Below, piece after piece: positions 50,948-58,858 of a stretch of DNA of 64,000 nt (positions within the stretch are counted from its first letter, which is position 1; each line of letters begins with the position of its first letter). The stretch lies in assembly GCF_004798705.1 (NCBI RefSeq), contig NZ_CP039290.1, forward strand, positions 3,410,001-3,474,000. Direction: 5' to 3'. The notes beneath the pieces were generated by a model, which worked only from the letters and a program-made list of their open reading frames with translations, was not told where the DNA came from and did no database searches. Made by a program: the position numbers and the translations under genes. This DNA comes from Arthrobacter sp. PAMC25564. GTDB lineage: Bacteria > Actinomycetota > Actinomycetes > Actinomycetales > Micrococcaceae.

Positions 50948-51400
50948 TCAGTGCAAGAGACCTGGCTTGAGCTGGATCGGGAGGGCCTCCAGCAGCGCTT
51001 CGACAATGGGGAAGTCTGCAGGGATCCAGGGCAGGCCCAGCACTTCCTCCCGGTTCCGGATGTCGATCCAGCGCAATTCGTCGTGGTCCTGCAGGGGGCG
51101 CGGCGCGCCGTCGGCCAGTTCCGCGAACCACACCCGCATCGCGGCGCGCCCGTTGAGCGGCCAGCCCGAGGCGGACGACGCCGGCAGCTCGGCTCCCAGC
51201 CTGACGGTCACGCCCAGCTCTTCGAGCAGTTCACGGTGCAGAGCCTGCTCGGGAGTCTCGCCGGACTCCACCTTGCCGCCGGGGAACTCCCACATTCCGG
51301 CGAACTGCGGGGGCGCCGTCCGGCGTGCCACCAACAGCCGCCCCGGTTCCGCCAGGGAGTCCAATACTGCGCCGCCAACGACGTTAATGAGTCCAGTCAC
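50948..51400 (-). CDS. Nudix hydrolase, MutT-like
   Basis: This 150-residue pyrophosphohydrolase carries a complete Nudix box, GGKVESGETPEQALHRELLE then ELG, at about residues 41-63, including the REXXEE metal ligands. The preceding LLVARRTAPPQFAGMWEFP is typical of MutT-type enzymes that clean oxidised (d)NTPs or CTP. It is divergent from the MFS gene and downstream of nothing, probably monocistronic. Confidence 0.92.
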   Translation of the reverse strand: MTGLINVVGGAVLDSLAEPGRLLVARRTAPPQFAGMWEFPGGKVESGETPEQALHRELLEELGVTVRLGAELPASSASGWPLNGRAAMRVWFAELADGAPRPLQDHDELRWIDIRNREEVLGLPWIPADFPIVEALLEALPIQLKPGLLH

Positions 51401-51558
51401 GCCCCAAGTCTAGGGTGGCGCTGCCTTAGGGGAGAATGGTACCGGCCGCCTTCCCGGGCACCCGCGGAATATCGGGTGCGCCCACCAAGTTGCATAAAGC
51501 AGATTTAACCTTCCGAATTCTCCCGGCGACCGCCTGGAACGTCCCGAAAAGCAGACGA

Positions 51559-52770
51559 ATGCCTTCCACCACCAAACAAGCCCAGGCGGCGCCCAAAACC
51601 GGCACCCGCCATCTTGCCCTTGCCATCGTTTCCCTCGCCATGGGCGGATTCGGCATCGGAACCACCGAGTTCTCCATGATGGGCCTGCTCAAGGAGGTGG
51701 AGCAGGGCCTGGACATCAGCACCCCGGAGGCCGGCCACCTGATTTCGGCCTATGCGCTCGGCGTCGTCATCGGCGCGCCGGTGCTGGCCGCAGTCGGGGC
51801 CAGGATGCCCCGGAAGTACCTGGCCCTGGGCCTCATGCTGTTCTTCAGCATCGCCAACCTCACCTCGTTCATCGCCCCGGACTACGGCACCATGCTGGTG
51901 TCCCGGTTCGCGGCGGGCCTGCCGCACGGCGCGTTCTTCGGCGTTGCGGCCGTCATCGCGGCCTCCCTGGTCGCTCCGACCAGGCGCGGCTGGGCGATCT
52001 CGATGGTCATGGCGGGCCTCACGGTGTCGAATGTCGTCGGCGTCCCGTTCGCCACCTGGTTGGGGCAGAACTTCGGCTGGCGGCTGCTCTTCCTGCTGGT
52101 CGGCCTGATCGGCATCATCACGCTCCTTATGCTCTGGAGGTTCGTACCGTTCCAGGAACCCCACGCGGATGCCAGCTTCCGCAGGGAGCTCAGCGCGCTC
52201 AAGCGGCTCCAGGTCTGGCTGGCCATCCTGATCGGCATCGTCGGCTTCGGCGGTTTCTTCGCCACCTACACCTACATCGCCCACACCATGACCGACGTGG
52301 CCGGTATCCCCGCCGCGTGGCTGCCGCTCGTGGTGGCGCTATACGGCCTCGGAATGGTGGCCGGCAACATCGTCGGCGGCCGGATCGCGGACAAATCCGT
52401 GATGGGAACCATCTACTGGGTCCTGCCCGCCACCGCTGTGGCACTGGTGGTCTACGCCGTGGCCGTGCACTGGCCGTGGTCCGCGTTTGTCATGGTCTTC
52501 GTGGTGGGCGGTGCCGGTTCCATGCTGGTCCCGGCCCTGCAGACCCGGCTGCTGGATGCCTCCCCGGATGCCCCGTCGCTGGCGTCCTCACTGAACCATG
52601 CGGCCCTCAACGTGGCCAATGCCCTCGGTGCCTTCCTCGGCGGCCTGGTGATCGCCTGGGGCTGGGGCTACGTCGCCCCGGCGCTGGTAGGCGCCGTCCT
52701 GGCGCTGCTCGGGCTCGGCGTCGCCCTCGTCAGCGGCCTTGTCGAACGCAAGAGGCCGCTGGCCCGGTAG
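51559..52770 (+). CDS. MFS transporter, AraJ/DHA1 type
   Basis: This 403-residue major facilitator has 12 predicted membrane segments. LALAIVSLAMGGFGIGTTEFSMMGLL and the motif A-like GARMPRKYLALG resemble the AraJ/PbuE/drug-efflux DHA1 group. The substrate may be sugar or a drug; it cannot be read from sequence. The start is the ATG of MPSTTKQAQ; the open frame continues upstream through promoter DNA without motifs. Confidence 0.9.
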   Translation: MPSTTKQAQAAPKTGTRHLALAIVSLAMGGFGIGTTEFSMMGLLKEVEQGLDISTPEAGHLISAYALGVVIGAPVLAAVGARMPRKYLALGLMLFFSIANLTSFIAPDYGTMLVSRFAAGLPHGAFFGVAAVIAASLVAPTRRGWAISMVMAGLTVSNVVGVPFATWLGQNFGWRLLFLLVGLIGIITLLMLWRFVPFQEPHADASFRRELSALKRLQVWLAILIGIVGFGGFFATYTYIAHTMTDVAGIPAAWLPLVVALYGLGMVAGNIVGGRIADKSVMGTIYWVLPATAVALVVYAVAVHWPWSAFVMVFVVGGAGSMLVPALQTRLLDASPDAPSLASSLNHAALNVANALGAFLGGLVIAWGWGYVAPALVGAVLALLGLGVALVSGLVERKRPLAR

Positions 52771-52843
52771 CCCCGCACAGCGCGGCTACGGCCCAGCGGC
52801 CCCTCCTAAACGTCTCTGGGGAGTCCCCGGTCAATAGTCCTGG

Positions 52844-53764
52844 TCAGGACGCGTTGACGCGCTCCACATCCGGTTCGAGGTAGATGACCCGGGCAATCGG
52901 GACGGCCGCGCGGATCCGGACTTCGGCGTCGTCAATCGCCTGGGCGATGTCCTGGCCGGAGTCGGCCCGGCCGATGCTGATCTTGGCGGCCACCAGGAGC
53001 TCCTCGGGCCCAAGGTGCAGGGTCTTGAGGTGGATGATGCCGGTGCCACCGGCCTCGATGGCGGTCCGGATCCTCGCGACGTCCTCCTTGGTGGCGGACT
53101 CCCCCAGCAGCAGGGACTTCGTTTCCACAGCCAGCACGACGGCGATGGCCACGAGCAGCAGGCCGATCATGCCGGTGCCGAGGGCATCCCAGATACCGTC
53201 GCCCGTGATGAGCGTGAGCCCGACACCGAGCAGGGCGAACACGAGGCCCACAAGGGCGCCGAAGTCTTCGAGCAGGATGACCGGCAATTCGGGCTGCTTG
53301 GCATTGCGGATGAACTTGACCCAGCTCTGCTTGCCTCGCAGCGGATTGGATTCGGCGATGGCGGTCTTGAAGGAGAACGATTCGGCAACGATGGCGCCCA
53401 CCAGCACGGCCAGCGGCACCCACCAGAAGCCGCCCTCTATGGCATGCGGGTGCTGGATCTTTCCCCACGCCTCATACAGCGCGAAAAGCCCGCCGACGCT
53501 GAACAGCACAATGGAGACGATGAAGGCGTAGATGTAGCGTTCGCGTCCATAGCCGAAGGGGTGCTCCGGGCTGGCAGCCTTCTGCGCGCGCTTGCCGCCA
53601 AGGAGGAGGAGCAGCTGGTTGCCGGAGTCCGCCACGGAGTGGATCGCTTCCGCCAGCATGGACGAGGACAGCGTCAGCACGAAGGCGACGAACTTCAGGA
53701 CGGCGATGGTCAGGTTGGCGGCCAGCGCCGCGACAATCGCCTTGGTACCGCCGTTGGCAGACAC
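52844..53764 (-). CDS. cation diffusion facilitator family transporter
   Basis: This 306-residue CDF metal exporter has membrane helices from about residue 8, the motif SSSMLAEAIHSVADSGNQLLLL (metal-site Asp/His pattern HSxxD), and HPFGYGRERYIYAF next. The C-terminal cytoplasmic domain ends VIYLEPDVERVNAS. It probably exports Zn2+, Mn2+ or Co2+. The start is a GTG (VSANGGTKA) with AGGAG 9 bases before it; a longer ATG frame adds a Pro-rich, non-homologous stretch. Confidence 0.9.
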   Translation of the reverse strand: MSANGGTKAIVAALAANLTIAVLKFVAFVLTLSSSMLAEAIHSVADSGNQLLLLLGGKRAQKAASPEHPFGYGRERYIYAFIVSIVLFSVGGLFALYEAWGKIQHPHAIEGGFWWVPLAVLVGAIVAESFSFKTAIAESNPLRGKQSWVKFIRNAKQPELPVILLEDFGALVGLVFALLGVGLTLITGDGIWDALGTGMIGLLLVAIAVVLAVETKSLLLGESATKEDVARIRTAIEAGGTGIIHLKTLHLGPEELLVAAKISIGRADSGQDIAQAIDDAEVRIRAAVPIARVIYLEPDVERVNAS

Positions 53765-53995
53765 GTGGGCTTCTCCTATTTGGGGTGCTTCGGTGGGTGG
53801 ATGCGGCGGCCGGCAAATGCCCGGACCCGCAAGGAATACCGTACCCGTCCCCGGCGCCGCCCCGCATTGCACAGGACACACTCGGGCCGGGTAACGATTG
53901 GGGGTGGGCCTGCTGACAAGTAAACGCGCCTATGTTAGCTTGAAGCCATACTCGGGATCCACAATTTGGATGCCGACGAATATGTAGGAGGAGAC

Positions 53996-54262
53996 ATGGG
54001 CTTTCTTGGCTGGATCATTCTCGGACTCATAGTAGGTGCAATCGTCAAGGCAATCATGCCTGGCAAGGTCGGCGGCGGCTGGGTCACCAGCCTGGTGCTC
54101 GGCGTCGTCGGAGCCATTGTCGGCGGCTGGATCGGTGACCTGCTGTTCGGCGGCGGCAAGATGGAATTCTGGAATCTCGGTTCCTGGCTCCTGGCCATTG
54201 TCGGCGGCCTCGTCGTTGCCGGTATCTACGGCGCCGTAACCGGACGCAACCGGACCACGTAA
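53996..54262 (+). CDS. GlsB/YeaQ/YmgE-family stress membrane protein
   Basis: This 88-residue, Gly-rich membrane protein has three hydrophobic helices (FLGWIILGLIVGAIVKAIMPG, VTSLVLGVVGAIVGGWIGDLLFG, SWLLAIVGGLVVAGIYGAVTG), the pattern of the transglycosylase-associated/GlsB family linked to stress response. The ribosome site AGGAGGAG is very strong. It is divergent from the CDF gene and followed by a 29-bp terminator stem. Confidence 0.92.
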   Translation: MGFLGWIILGLIVGAIVKAIMPGKVGGGWVTSLVLGVVGAIVGGWIGDLLFGGGKMEFWNLGSWLLAIVGGLVVAGIYGAVTGRNRTT

Positions 54263-54312
54263 CCGCAAGTATTGCACTGGCCACCGGCCGGGCACCATGG
54301 TGCCGAGGAGGT

Positions 54313-54376
54313 GGCGGAAAACAGATGCGGCGGGGACCCACGAATTGGTGGGTCCCCGCCGCATCTGTTTTCCGCC
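54313..54376. terminator. bidirectional terminator, 29-bp perfect stem
   Basis: Arms 54313-54341 and 54348-54376 are exact inverted repeats of 29 nt with a 6-nt loop. Runs of A and T (aaaac/gtttt) lie in the stem base in both directions. It separates the GlsB gene (plus) and the TrmH gene (minus), which converge here. Confidence 0.92.
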
Positions 54377-54385
54377 AGGTGTCCG

Positions 54386-55315
54386 CTAGCCCTGCTGGGA
54401 TGAGCTGTCCTGCCGGGACGCGCTGTCCTGCTGGGACCGGGCACTCGCGTAGAGGCAGACCGTCGCGGCGGTGCCAAGGTTGAGGCTCTCCGCGGCGCCG
54501 TACACCGGTACCGCCACCCGGTGCTCAGCCAGGGCGAGCTCCTCCTCAGAGAGGCCCTGGGCCTCGTTGCCGAAAAGCCAGGCCGTGGGGCGTTCCAGCG
54601 CATAGCCCGATTCTGCGGTGGCGGCACCCAGGCGCCGGGCCGCATTTTCGTCCTGCAGCCGGTCCAGGTTCAGCTGTCCTTGGCCGTCCGCCGCGAGGAT
54701 TCCGATGCCGCGTTCCTTGCAGCGGGCCACCAGCTCCCCCAGCTCGGCGCCGAGGACAACGGGCAGGTGGAAGAGGGATCCCGCCGTCGAACGGACGGCC
54801 TTGGGGTTGTAGATGTCCACGCTGGAGGCGGTCAGGACGACGGCGTCGGCGCCGGCGGCGTCGGCCGCCCGGAGCACGGTTCCGGCGTTGCCGGGGTCAC
54901 GGACCTGGCACAGCACGGCGATCAGCCGCGGCCCGGCGTCGAGCACCTGCTCAAGGCTGACGTCCAGGAAACCGCAGACGGCGATGATGCCCTGCGGGGT
55001 GACGGTGTCCGCCATCGCTGCGATCACTTCGTCGGTTGCAAGGTGCGCATGGGTTCCCTCGGCCAGCTTCTCCAGCTCCGGGTGGCGGTCCAGGCAGGCC
55101 TCGGTGGCGTACACCTCATAGACGATGCCGGGCTCCCCCGCGGCGATCCTCTTCCGGTGCAGGACCAGGGCCTCACGGACCGCCTGCGGGCCTTCGGCCA
55201 GGAACTCGCGACGCTTTAAACGGGCCGGGCGCCCGGCAAGTTGTGCCACCTTCCTCATCCGATCAGCTCGGGGGTTGGAGAGTGGAAAGTCTTGCGGGCG
55301 CCCGGTTTCGTTCAT
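54386..55315 (-). CDS. TrmH-family RNA 2'-O-methyltransferase
   Basis: This 309-residue SPOUT methyltransferase probably modifies rRNA or tRNA ribose with SAM. An N-terminal substrate-binding domain (RREFLAEGPQAVREAL) is followed by the SpoU knot motifs: VRDPGNAGTVLRAADAAG near 137-154, AWLFGNEAQGLSEEEL near 243 and VPVYGAAESLNLGTAATVCLY near 271. The C-terminal tail is Ser/Gln-rich and disordered. It lies downstream of rplT on the same strand, a common actinobacterial order. Confidence 0.93.
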   Translation of the reverse strand: MNETGRPQDFPLSNPRADRMRKVAQLAGRPARLKRREFLAEGPQAVREALVLHRKRIAAGEPGIVYEVYATEACLDRHPELEKLAEGTHAHLATDEVIAAMADTVTPQGIIAVCGFLDVSLEQVLDAGPRLIAVLCQVRDPGNAGTVLRAADAAGADAVVLTASSVDIYNPKAVRSTAGSLFHLPVVLGAELGELVARCKERGIGILAADGQGQLNLDRLQDENAARRLGAATAESGYALERPTAWLFGNEAQGLSEEELALAEHRVAVPVYGAAESLNLGTAATVCLYASARSQQDSASRQDSSSQQG

Positions 55316-55380
55316 ATAAGAACCTTAGTGGCTATTCCAGCCGGCTCTTGAACGACGCAGTTTTTCAACCGCGGCGGGAA

Positions 55381-55851
55381 CTACTTTGCAGCCTCGGCGT
55401 CAGCCTTCTTGGCAGCAGGCTTCTTCGCGGGAGCCTTCTTGGCAGCCTTCGGGGCGGCTGCGGCTTCAGCCGTGACGGCCGGAGCGGAAGTGTCAGCAGG
55501 CAGCGAGTCCTTGGCGATCTGGACCAGCGCGGCGAAAGCGTTGGCGTCGGAGACGGCCAGCTCGGCCAGCATCCGGCGGTCAACCTCGACCTCAGCAGCC
55601 TTCAGGCCCTGGATCAGGCGGTTGTAGGTGAGGCCGTTGGCGCGGGATGCAGCGTTGATGCGCTGGATCCACAGGCGGCGGAAGTCGCCCTTCTTCTTCT
55701 TGCGGTCGCCGTAGCTGTACACAAACGAGTGCAGCAGCTGCTCTTTGGCCTTGCGGTACAGGCGTGAACGCTGTCCGCGGTAGCCCTTTGCGCGTTCAAG
55801 GATAACCCGGCGCTTCTTGTGGGCGTTGACCGCCCTCTTCACACGTGCCAC
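55381..55851 (-). CDS. rplT: 50S ribosomal protein L20 with C-terminal extension
   Basis: Residues 1-118 are a standard L20: [20 protein letters not shown], the [20 protein letters not shown] helix and [21 protein letters not shown]. It binds 23S rRNA early in 50S assembly. Residues 120-156 are an Ala/Lys/Pro tail ([21 protein letters not shown] type) absent from most L20 proteins; at 156 residues it exceeds the usual 115-130. Confidence 0.97.
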   Translation of the reverse strand: MARVKRAVNAHKKRRVILERAKGYRGQRSRLYRKAKEQLLHSFVYSYGDRKKKKGDFRRLWIQRINAASRANGLTYNRLIQGLKAAEVEVDRRMLAELAVSDANAFAALVQIAKDSLPADTSAPAVTAEAAAAPKAAKKAPAKKPAAKKADAEAAK

Positions 55852-55971
55852 GTGCGTACTCCTTCGAAAATTCTGATCCCAAGCATCTACTGCCGGACGG
55901 ACCGGCTGGCCTGAGAAGCCTTATTGGTAGTTGACTGGTGCCAGATGGCAGTCAGCCAGAGAACTTGGAAC

Positions 55972-56166
55972 TTAGATGCCGAGCATCTTCCGGATGACCT
56001 TGGCGTCGCCCTTGAAGACGATCTTGTCGCCGGCGAGGCGGCGGGTCAGCCTTGAGGACTTGTGCTCGAGGTAGTGGCGGCGGTTGGCCTGCTGACGGCG
56101 CAGCTTGCCGCTGCCGGTCAGCTTGAAGCGCTTCTTAGCACCGCTGTGGGTCTTCATCTTCGGCAT
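55972..56166 (-). CDS. rpmI: 50S ribosomal protein L35
   Basis: This 64-residue basic protein starts [20 protein letters not shown], a perfect L35 signature, and ends VIRKMLGI. The start is confirmed by homology; the longer frame upstream adds 32 unrelated residues. It lies between infC and rplT in the conserved infC-rpmI-rplT operon. Confidence 0.97.
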   Translation of the reverse strand: MPKMKTHSGAKKRFKLTGSGKLRRQQANRRHYLEHKSSRLTRRLAGDKIVFKGDAKVIRKMLGI

Positions 56167-56282
56167 GGGAACCGATCTCCTTACGTAGCCGCAGACATGG
56201 TCTGCAGTTCTATCGTGCAGCCGCCCCTGCGGGCGGCGTGCTGGTTGCTTGCTGCCGGACATTGCTGTCCGGCAGCCGTGAA

Positions 56283-57395
56283 CTAGTTGGTCTTCTTGCT
56301 GCCCGGCTTGGCAGCGGACTTCGGAGCCGCCGGCCGTGCCGCAGGCTTCGGCGCCGAGGGACGCGGTACCGGCTTCGGGGCCGCCACCGGCTTCGGCGCC
56401 GCAGCAGCTGCCTTCGGAGCTTCCGGGGCCTTCGGAGCTTCCGGGGCCTTCGCCGGTGCCGCCGCAGCCTTGGCTACCGGCGGCTGGACAGCGACCTTCG
56501 GAGCCTCACGCTTCGGAGCTGCCTGCGTGGCGGCCTTGGGGGCCTCCTGCTTCGGCGCTTCCTGGACGGGAGCCTTGGCCGCCGGAACTTCCTCGGCTTT
56601 GGCCTCGGCAGCCGGGGCCTCCGTCACCACGGTTTCTTCCGCTGCCGTCTTCTCGGCCGGGGCCTCGTCGACGGCGGGAGCGGCCTCCACTGCGGGAAGC
56701 CCAGTTACCTCAGCCTCGGGTGCCTCGGTCCGGACCTGGTAGCCCTCCGGAAGAAGATCGGCGAGCGACTGCGTCAGGGGCGCATCGACACCCGACGTAT
56801 CCACCCGGCCCGAAGCCTTGGCTTCGTTCTCGGCCTTGGCTTCGGCGCGCTGCGATGCGCGGCGGGCCTCTGCCTTGGCTTCTGCCTTGTTCTTCAGGGG
56901 ACCGACCACCATGACCATGTTGCGGCCATCGATCCGCGGGCTGGACTCCACTACGCCGACTGCGGCGACGTCGTCTGCGAAGCGCTGCAGCAGGCGGATG
57001 CCCATCTCGGGGCGCTGCTGCTCACGGCCGCGGAACTGGATCATGGCCTTGACCTTGTCACCGGCGCCGAGGAAGCGGAGTGCGTGGCCGCGCTTGGTCT
57101 CGTAGTCGTGGGTGTCGATCTTCAGGCGGAAGCGGATTTCCTTCAGGACCGTGTTGGTCTGGTTCTTCCGGGCCTCGCGTGCCTTGACAGCGGCTTCGTA
57201 CTTGTACTTGCCGAAGTCCATCAGCTTGCACACCGGAGGCTTGGCCTGCGGTGCAACTTCAACGAGATCAAGATCGGACTCCGCAGCCAAACGCAGGGCA
57301 TCCTCAATACGGACAACTCCTACTTGCTCGCCTGCGGGGCCGACCAGCCGCACCTCGGGGACGCGGATACGCTCATTGATTCTTGGCTCGCTAAT
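56283..57395 (-). CDS. infC: translation initiation factor IF-3 with long C-terminal extension
   Basis: Residues 1-75 form the IF-3 N-domain ([18 protein letters not shown]) and residues 85-175 the C-domain ([32 protein letters not shown]). IF-3 proofreads initiator tRNA on 30S subunits. About 190 further residues are an Ala/Pro/Lys/Glu-rich tail with repeated [19 protein letters not shown] units, well beyond the usual 180-200 total. No ATG/GTG/TTG fits: homology begins at an ATT codon (57395-57393) with GGAG 7 bases before it, the rare start known for IF-3 autoregulation. Confidence 0.93.
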   Translation of the reverse strand: MSEPRINERIRVPEVRLVGPAGEQVGVVRIEDALRLAAESDLDLVEVAPQAKPPVCKLMDFGKYKYEAAVKAREARKNQTNTVLKEIRFRLKIDTHDYETKRGHALRFLGAGDKVKAMIQFRGREQQRPEMGIRLLQRFADDVAAVGVVESSPRIDGRNMVMVVGPLKNKAEAKAEARRASQRAEAKAENEAKASGRVDTSGVDAPLTQSLADLLPEGYQVRTEAPEAEVTGLPAVEAAPAVDEAPAEKTAAEETVVTEAPAAEAKAEEVPAAKAPVQEAPKQEAPKAATQAAPKREAPKVAVQPPVAKAAAAPAKAPEAPKAPEAPKAAAAAPKPVAAPKPVPRPSAPKPAARPAAPKSAAKPGSKKTN

Positions 57396-57433
57396 GTTAA
57401 AGCTCCTGTGTTCGTGAGGGGTATTCCACCGGC

Positions 57434-57474
57434 AAAAAGAGAAGGCCCCCAATTGCCGGAGCAATCGAAGGCCT
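57434..57474 (-). promoter_or_regulatory. attenuator-like terminator in the infC leader
   Basis: On the minus strand AGGCC (57470-57474) pairs with GGCCT (57443-57447), enclosing an inner ATTGC/GCAAT stem, and is directly followed by TCTCTTTTT. This is an intrinsic terminator located about 40 nt before the ATT start of infC, so read-through must be regulated. The leader extends roughly 300 nt toward the divergent DUF1844 gene. Confidence 0.7.
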
Positions 57475-57759
57475 CGAAGATCGGAGTTGCCTGCCTCCTA
57501 AGAGGCGGCATACATCCCGCCAGGCTGACGCCCGGGAAGAATGCCCGACCAGGTACCCGGCAACCTTGCTTCTTGCGAAGCTTCCCGAAGGAGAGCGGCT
57601 GACGCGGGTGGGAGAGAACTCCGCTTGCAAACTGGAAACCGATTCTACAGAACAAATCCCATCCGGCGCTACGTGAGTGATCAGGCATGCACCCGGAGGG
57701 ACTGTGATATAAAACTGCAAAATAACGACATCCAGTCGGTCTGTGACAAGCTTACCAGC
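57475..57759. other. infC leader and divergent promoter region
   Basis: This is about 285 bp without a gene. On the minus strand it encodes the upstream part of the infC leader RNA. It contains several GC-rich inverted segments, for example CTTCCTTGCGAAGC-type sequences around 57565-57600, that could form the antiterminator. On the plus side it holds the promoter of the DUF1844 gene. I cannot fix the transcription start sites. Confidence 0.5.
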
Positions 57760-58146
57760 ATGAGCACTTCAGACAGTAATTCACACGTTTTTGAGCCTTC
57801 GACCGCCCAGGCCGACGTCTCACAGCAGATCCGCGACATCTCCGAGGTCCCCGCGATCGAGGTCATCACCACCGCCGCCGTGCACCTCATGAGCGCCGCC
57901 GCCGTGAAGCTTGGCCTTGCGGCGGACGACAACGCCGAGGAGCTCAAGGACCTCGACGAGGCCCGCAAGCTGATCATTGCCCTCGCCGGCCTGGTCACCG
58001 CAGCGGCTCCCGAGATCGGCTCACAGCACGCCGGGCCCTTGCGCGACGGGCTGCGTTCGCTGCAGCTGGCCTTCCGCGAAGAATCCATCATTCCGGATGC
58101 ACCGGGCAAGGGCCCGGGCGAGAAGTACACCGGGCCCGTCAACTAG
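57760..58146 (+). CDS. DUF1844-domain protein
   Basis: This 128-residue soluble acidic protein has the DUF1844 core ISEVPAIEVITTAAVHLMSAAAVKLGL, followed by DLDEARKLIIALAGLVTAAAPEIG and a charged tail. The function is unknown; the helical bundle is conserved in actinobacteria, often beside infC. The start is ATG of MSTSDSNSH; longer frames overlap the infC leader. A stable hairpin follows. Confidence 0.9.
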   Translation: MSTSDSNSHVFEPSTAQADVSQQIRDISEVPAIEVITTAAVHLMSAAAVKLGLAADDNAEELKDLDEARKLIIALAGLVTAAAPEIGSQHAGPLRDGLRSLQLAFREESIIPDAPGKGPGEKYTGPVN

Positions 58147-58183
58147 GAGCCTCCCGGCGGACACCTTTGAATCGAACGACGCC

Positions 58184-58218
58184 GACGGCGGGCGGACCAG
58201 ACTGGTCCGCCCGCCGTC
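58184..58218 (+). terminator. hairpin terminator after the DUF1844 gene
   Basis: Arms 58184-58199 and 58203-58218 are perfect 16-bp inverted repeats with a 3-nt loop, followed by gtcgttaag. The stem is very GC-rich; the U-tract is weak. Confidence 0.65.
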
Positions 58219-58289
58219 GTCGTTAAGCCGGTCGGCGTTAAGCCGATCGTCGCCGGGCCGGACCGCCCAGGGCCGGACCGCGGTGGGCC

Positions 58290-58347
58290 GGCGACGAAGC
58301 CGATTGAAGGGCCGACGCCGTCGATGAAAAGTCCGGCGGGCGGCGCG
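58290..58347. repeat. direct repeat: relic of the downstream MFS gene
   Basis: These 58 bp match 63283-63340 (inside the MFS gene at the window end) at 54 positions. On the minus strand it encodes AGLFIDGVGPSIGFVAG, against AGLFIDGVGPSTGFVAV in the real gene. No other part of the MFS gene is visible here. Confidence 0.85.
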
Positions 58348-58450
58348 ATCAGCACACCGGACTGAAATTCCCACTTCTTTACGATTTGTTGGCTCGTCTT
58401 ACGCTGTGTGGCTTTTGGTTGACCGGGCTGCAGCGTGCCCCTAGCTTGGT

Positions 58451-58560
58451 ATCTGAATCATGAGTCCCAGCGTGAACGTTGGGCTTGTTGGCCGGCACTG
58501 CCCCCGCCCGGGGTGCTCCGGCCGGGCCTGCCGGAGAACCGGCAGGCAAGTAGCGCAGAT
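58451..58560 (+). ncRNA. SAM-IV-like riboswitch aptamer
   Basis: The core TCATGAGTCCCAGCG with TTGGGCTTGTTGGCCGGCA and GGGGTGCTCCGG follows the SAM-IV/SAM-I-IV consensus of actinobacteria. P1 can form between ATCTG (58451-58455) and CAGAT (58556-58560). A GCCTGCCGG-agaa-CCGGCAGGC stem closes the 3' part. It lies about 300 nt upstream of metN, whose operon imports methionine, the expected SAM target. Downstream GCGGGG/GCCCCGC hairpins may be the expression platform. Confidence 0.8.
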
Positions 58561-58595
58561 GCGGGGCTGGCTGCCCCGCGGATCTGCCTGAGGGC

Positions 58596-58601
58596 AAGGA
58601 G
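58596..58601 (+). promoter_or_regulatory. ribosome binding site of the cysteine-rich leader ORF
   Basis: AAGGAG lies 7 bases before the leader ATG at 58609, an ideal Shine-Dalgarno for this genome's anti-SD. It shows that the short ORF is meant to be translated. Confidence 0.65.
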
Positions 58602-58608
58602 ACCCCGC

Positions 58609-58677
58609 ATGACCCTGCTCCGGGGCCCACAGCCGGACACGCCCTGTCCATGTCCGGGCAACTCCGCCTGCCGCTAG
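58609..58677 (+). CDS. 22-residue cysteine-rich leader peptide
   Basis: The ORF encodes 22 residues, MTLLRGPQPDTP followed by CPCPGNSACR, with three cysteines in the last ten residues. It lies between the SAM riboswitch and metN, has an ideal ribosome site, and its last codons (TGC CGC TAG) lie in a hairpin (stem 58665-58672 with 58681-58688). This is the layout of translation-dependent attenuation, where ribosome pausing at Cys codons changes downstream folding. Cysteine-rich upstream ORFs of this kind are known in mycobacteria. No direct test is available here. Confidence 0.6.
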   Translation: MTLLRGPQPDTPCPCPGNSACR

Positions 58678-58688
58678 CGCGGCAGGCG
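58665..58688 (+). promoter_or_regulatory. hairpin overlapping the end of the leader ORF
   Basis: CGCCTGCC (58665-58672) pairs with GGCAGGCG (58681-58688). The loop contains the leader stop codon TAG. No U-tract follows, so the hairpin may affect Rho access or ribosome transit rather than intrinsic termination. Confidence 0.5.
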
Positions 58689-58858
58689 CTGGTCTGCACG
58701 CCCACCTAGGCCGCCACCCGGCCCTCCACCCCAGTTCTCCGGACTCTGATCAGTCCGGCCGCTCTGCCCTGCCCGCATGCCACCATCCCCGGCGCGCCGG
58801 GGCATCCCCACCCACGATCGGCCGCGAGGCCCACCGAGTACCAAAGAAAAGAACCGAC

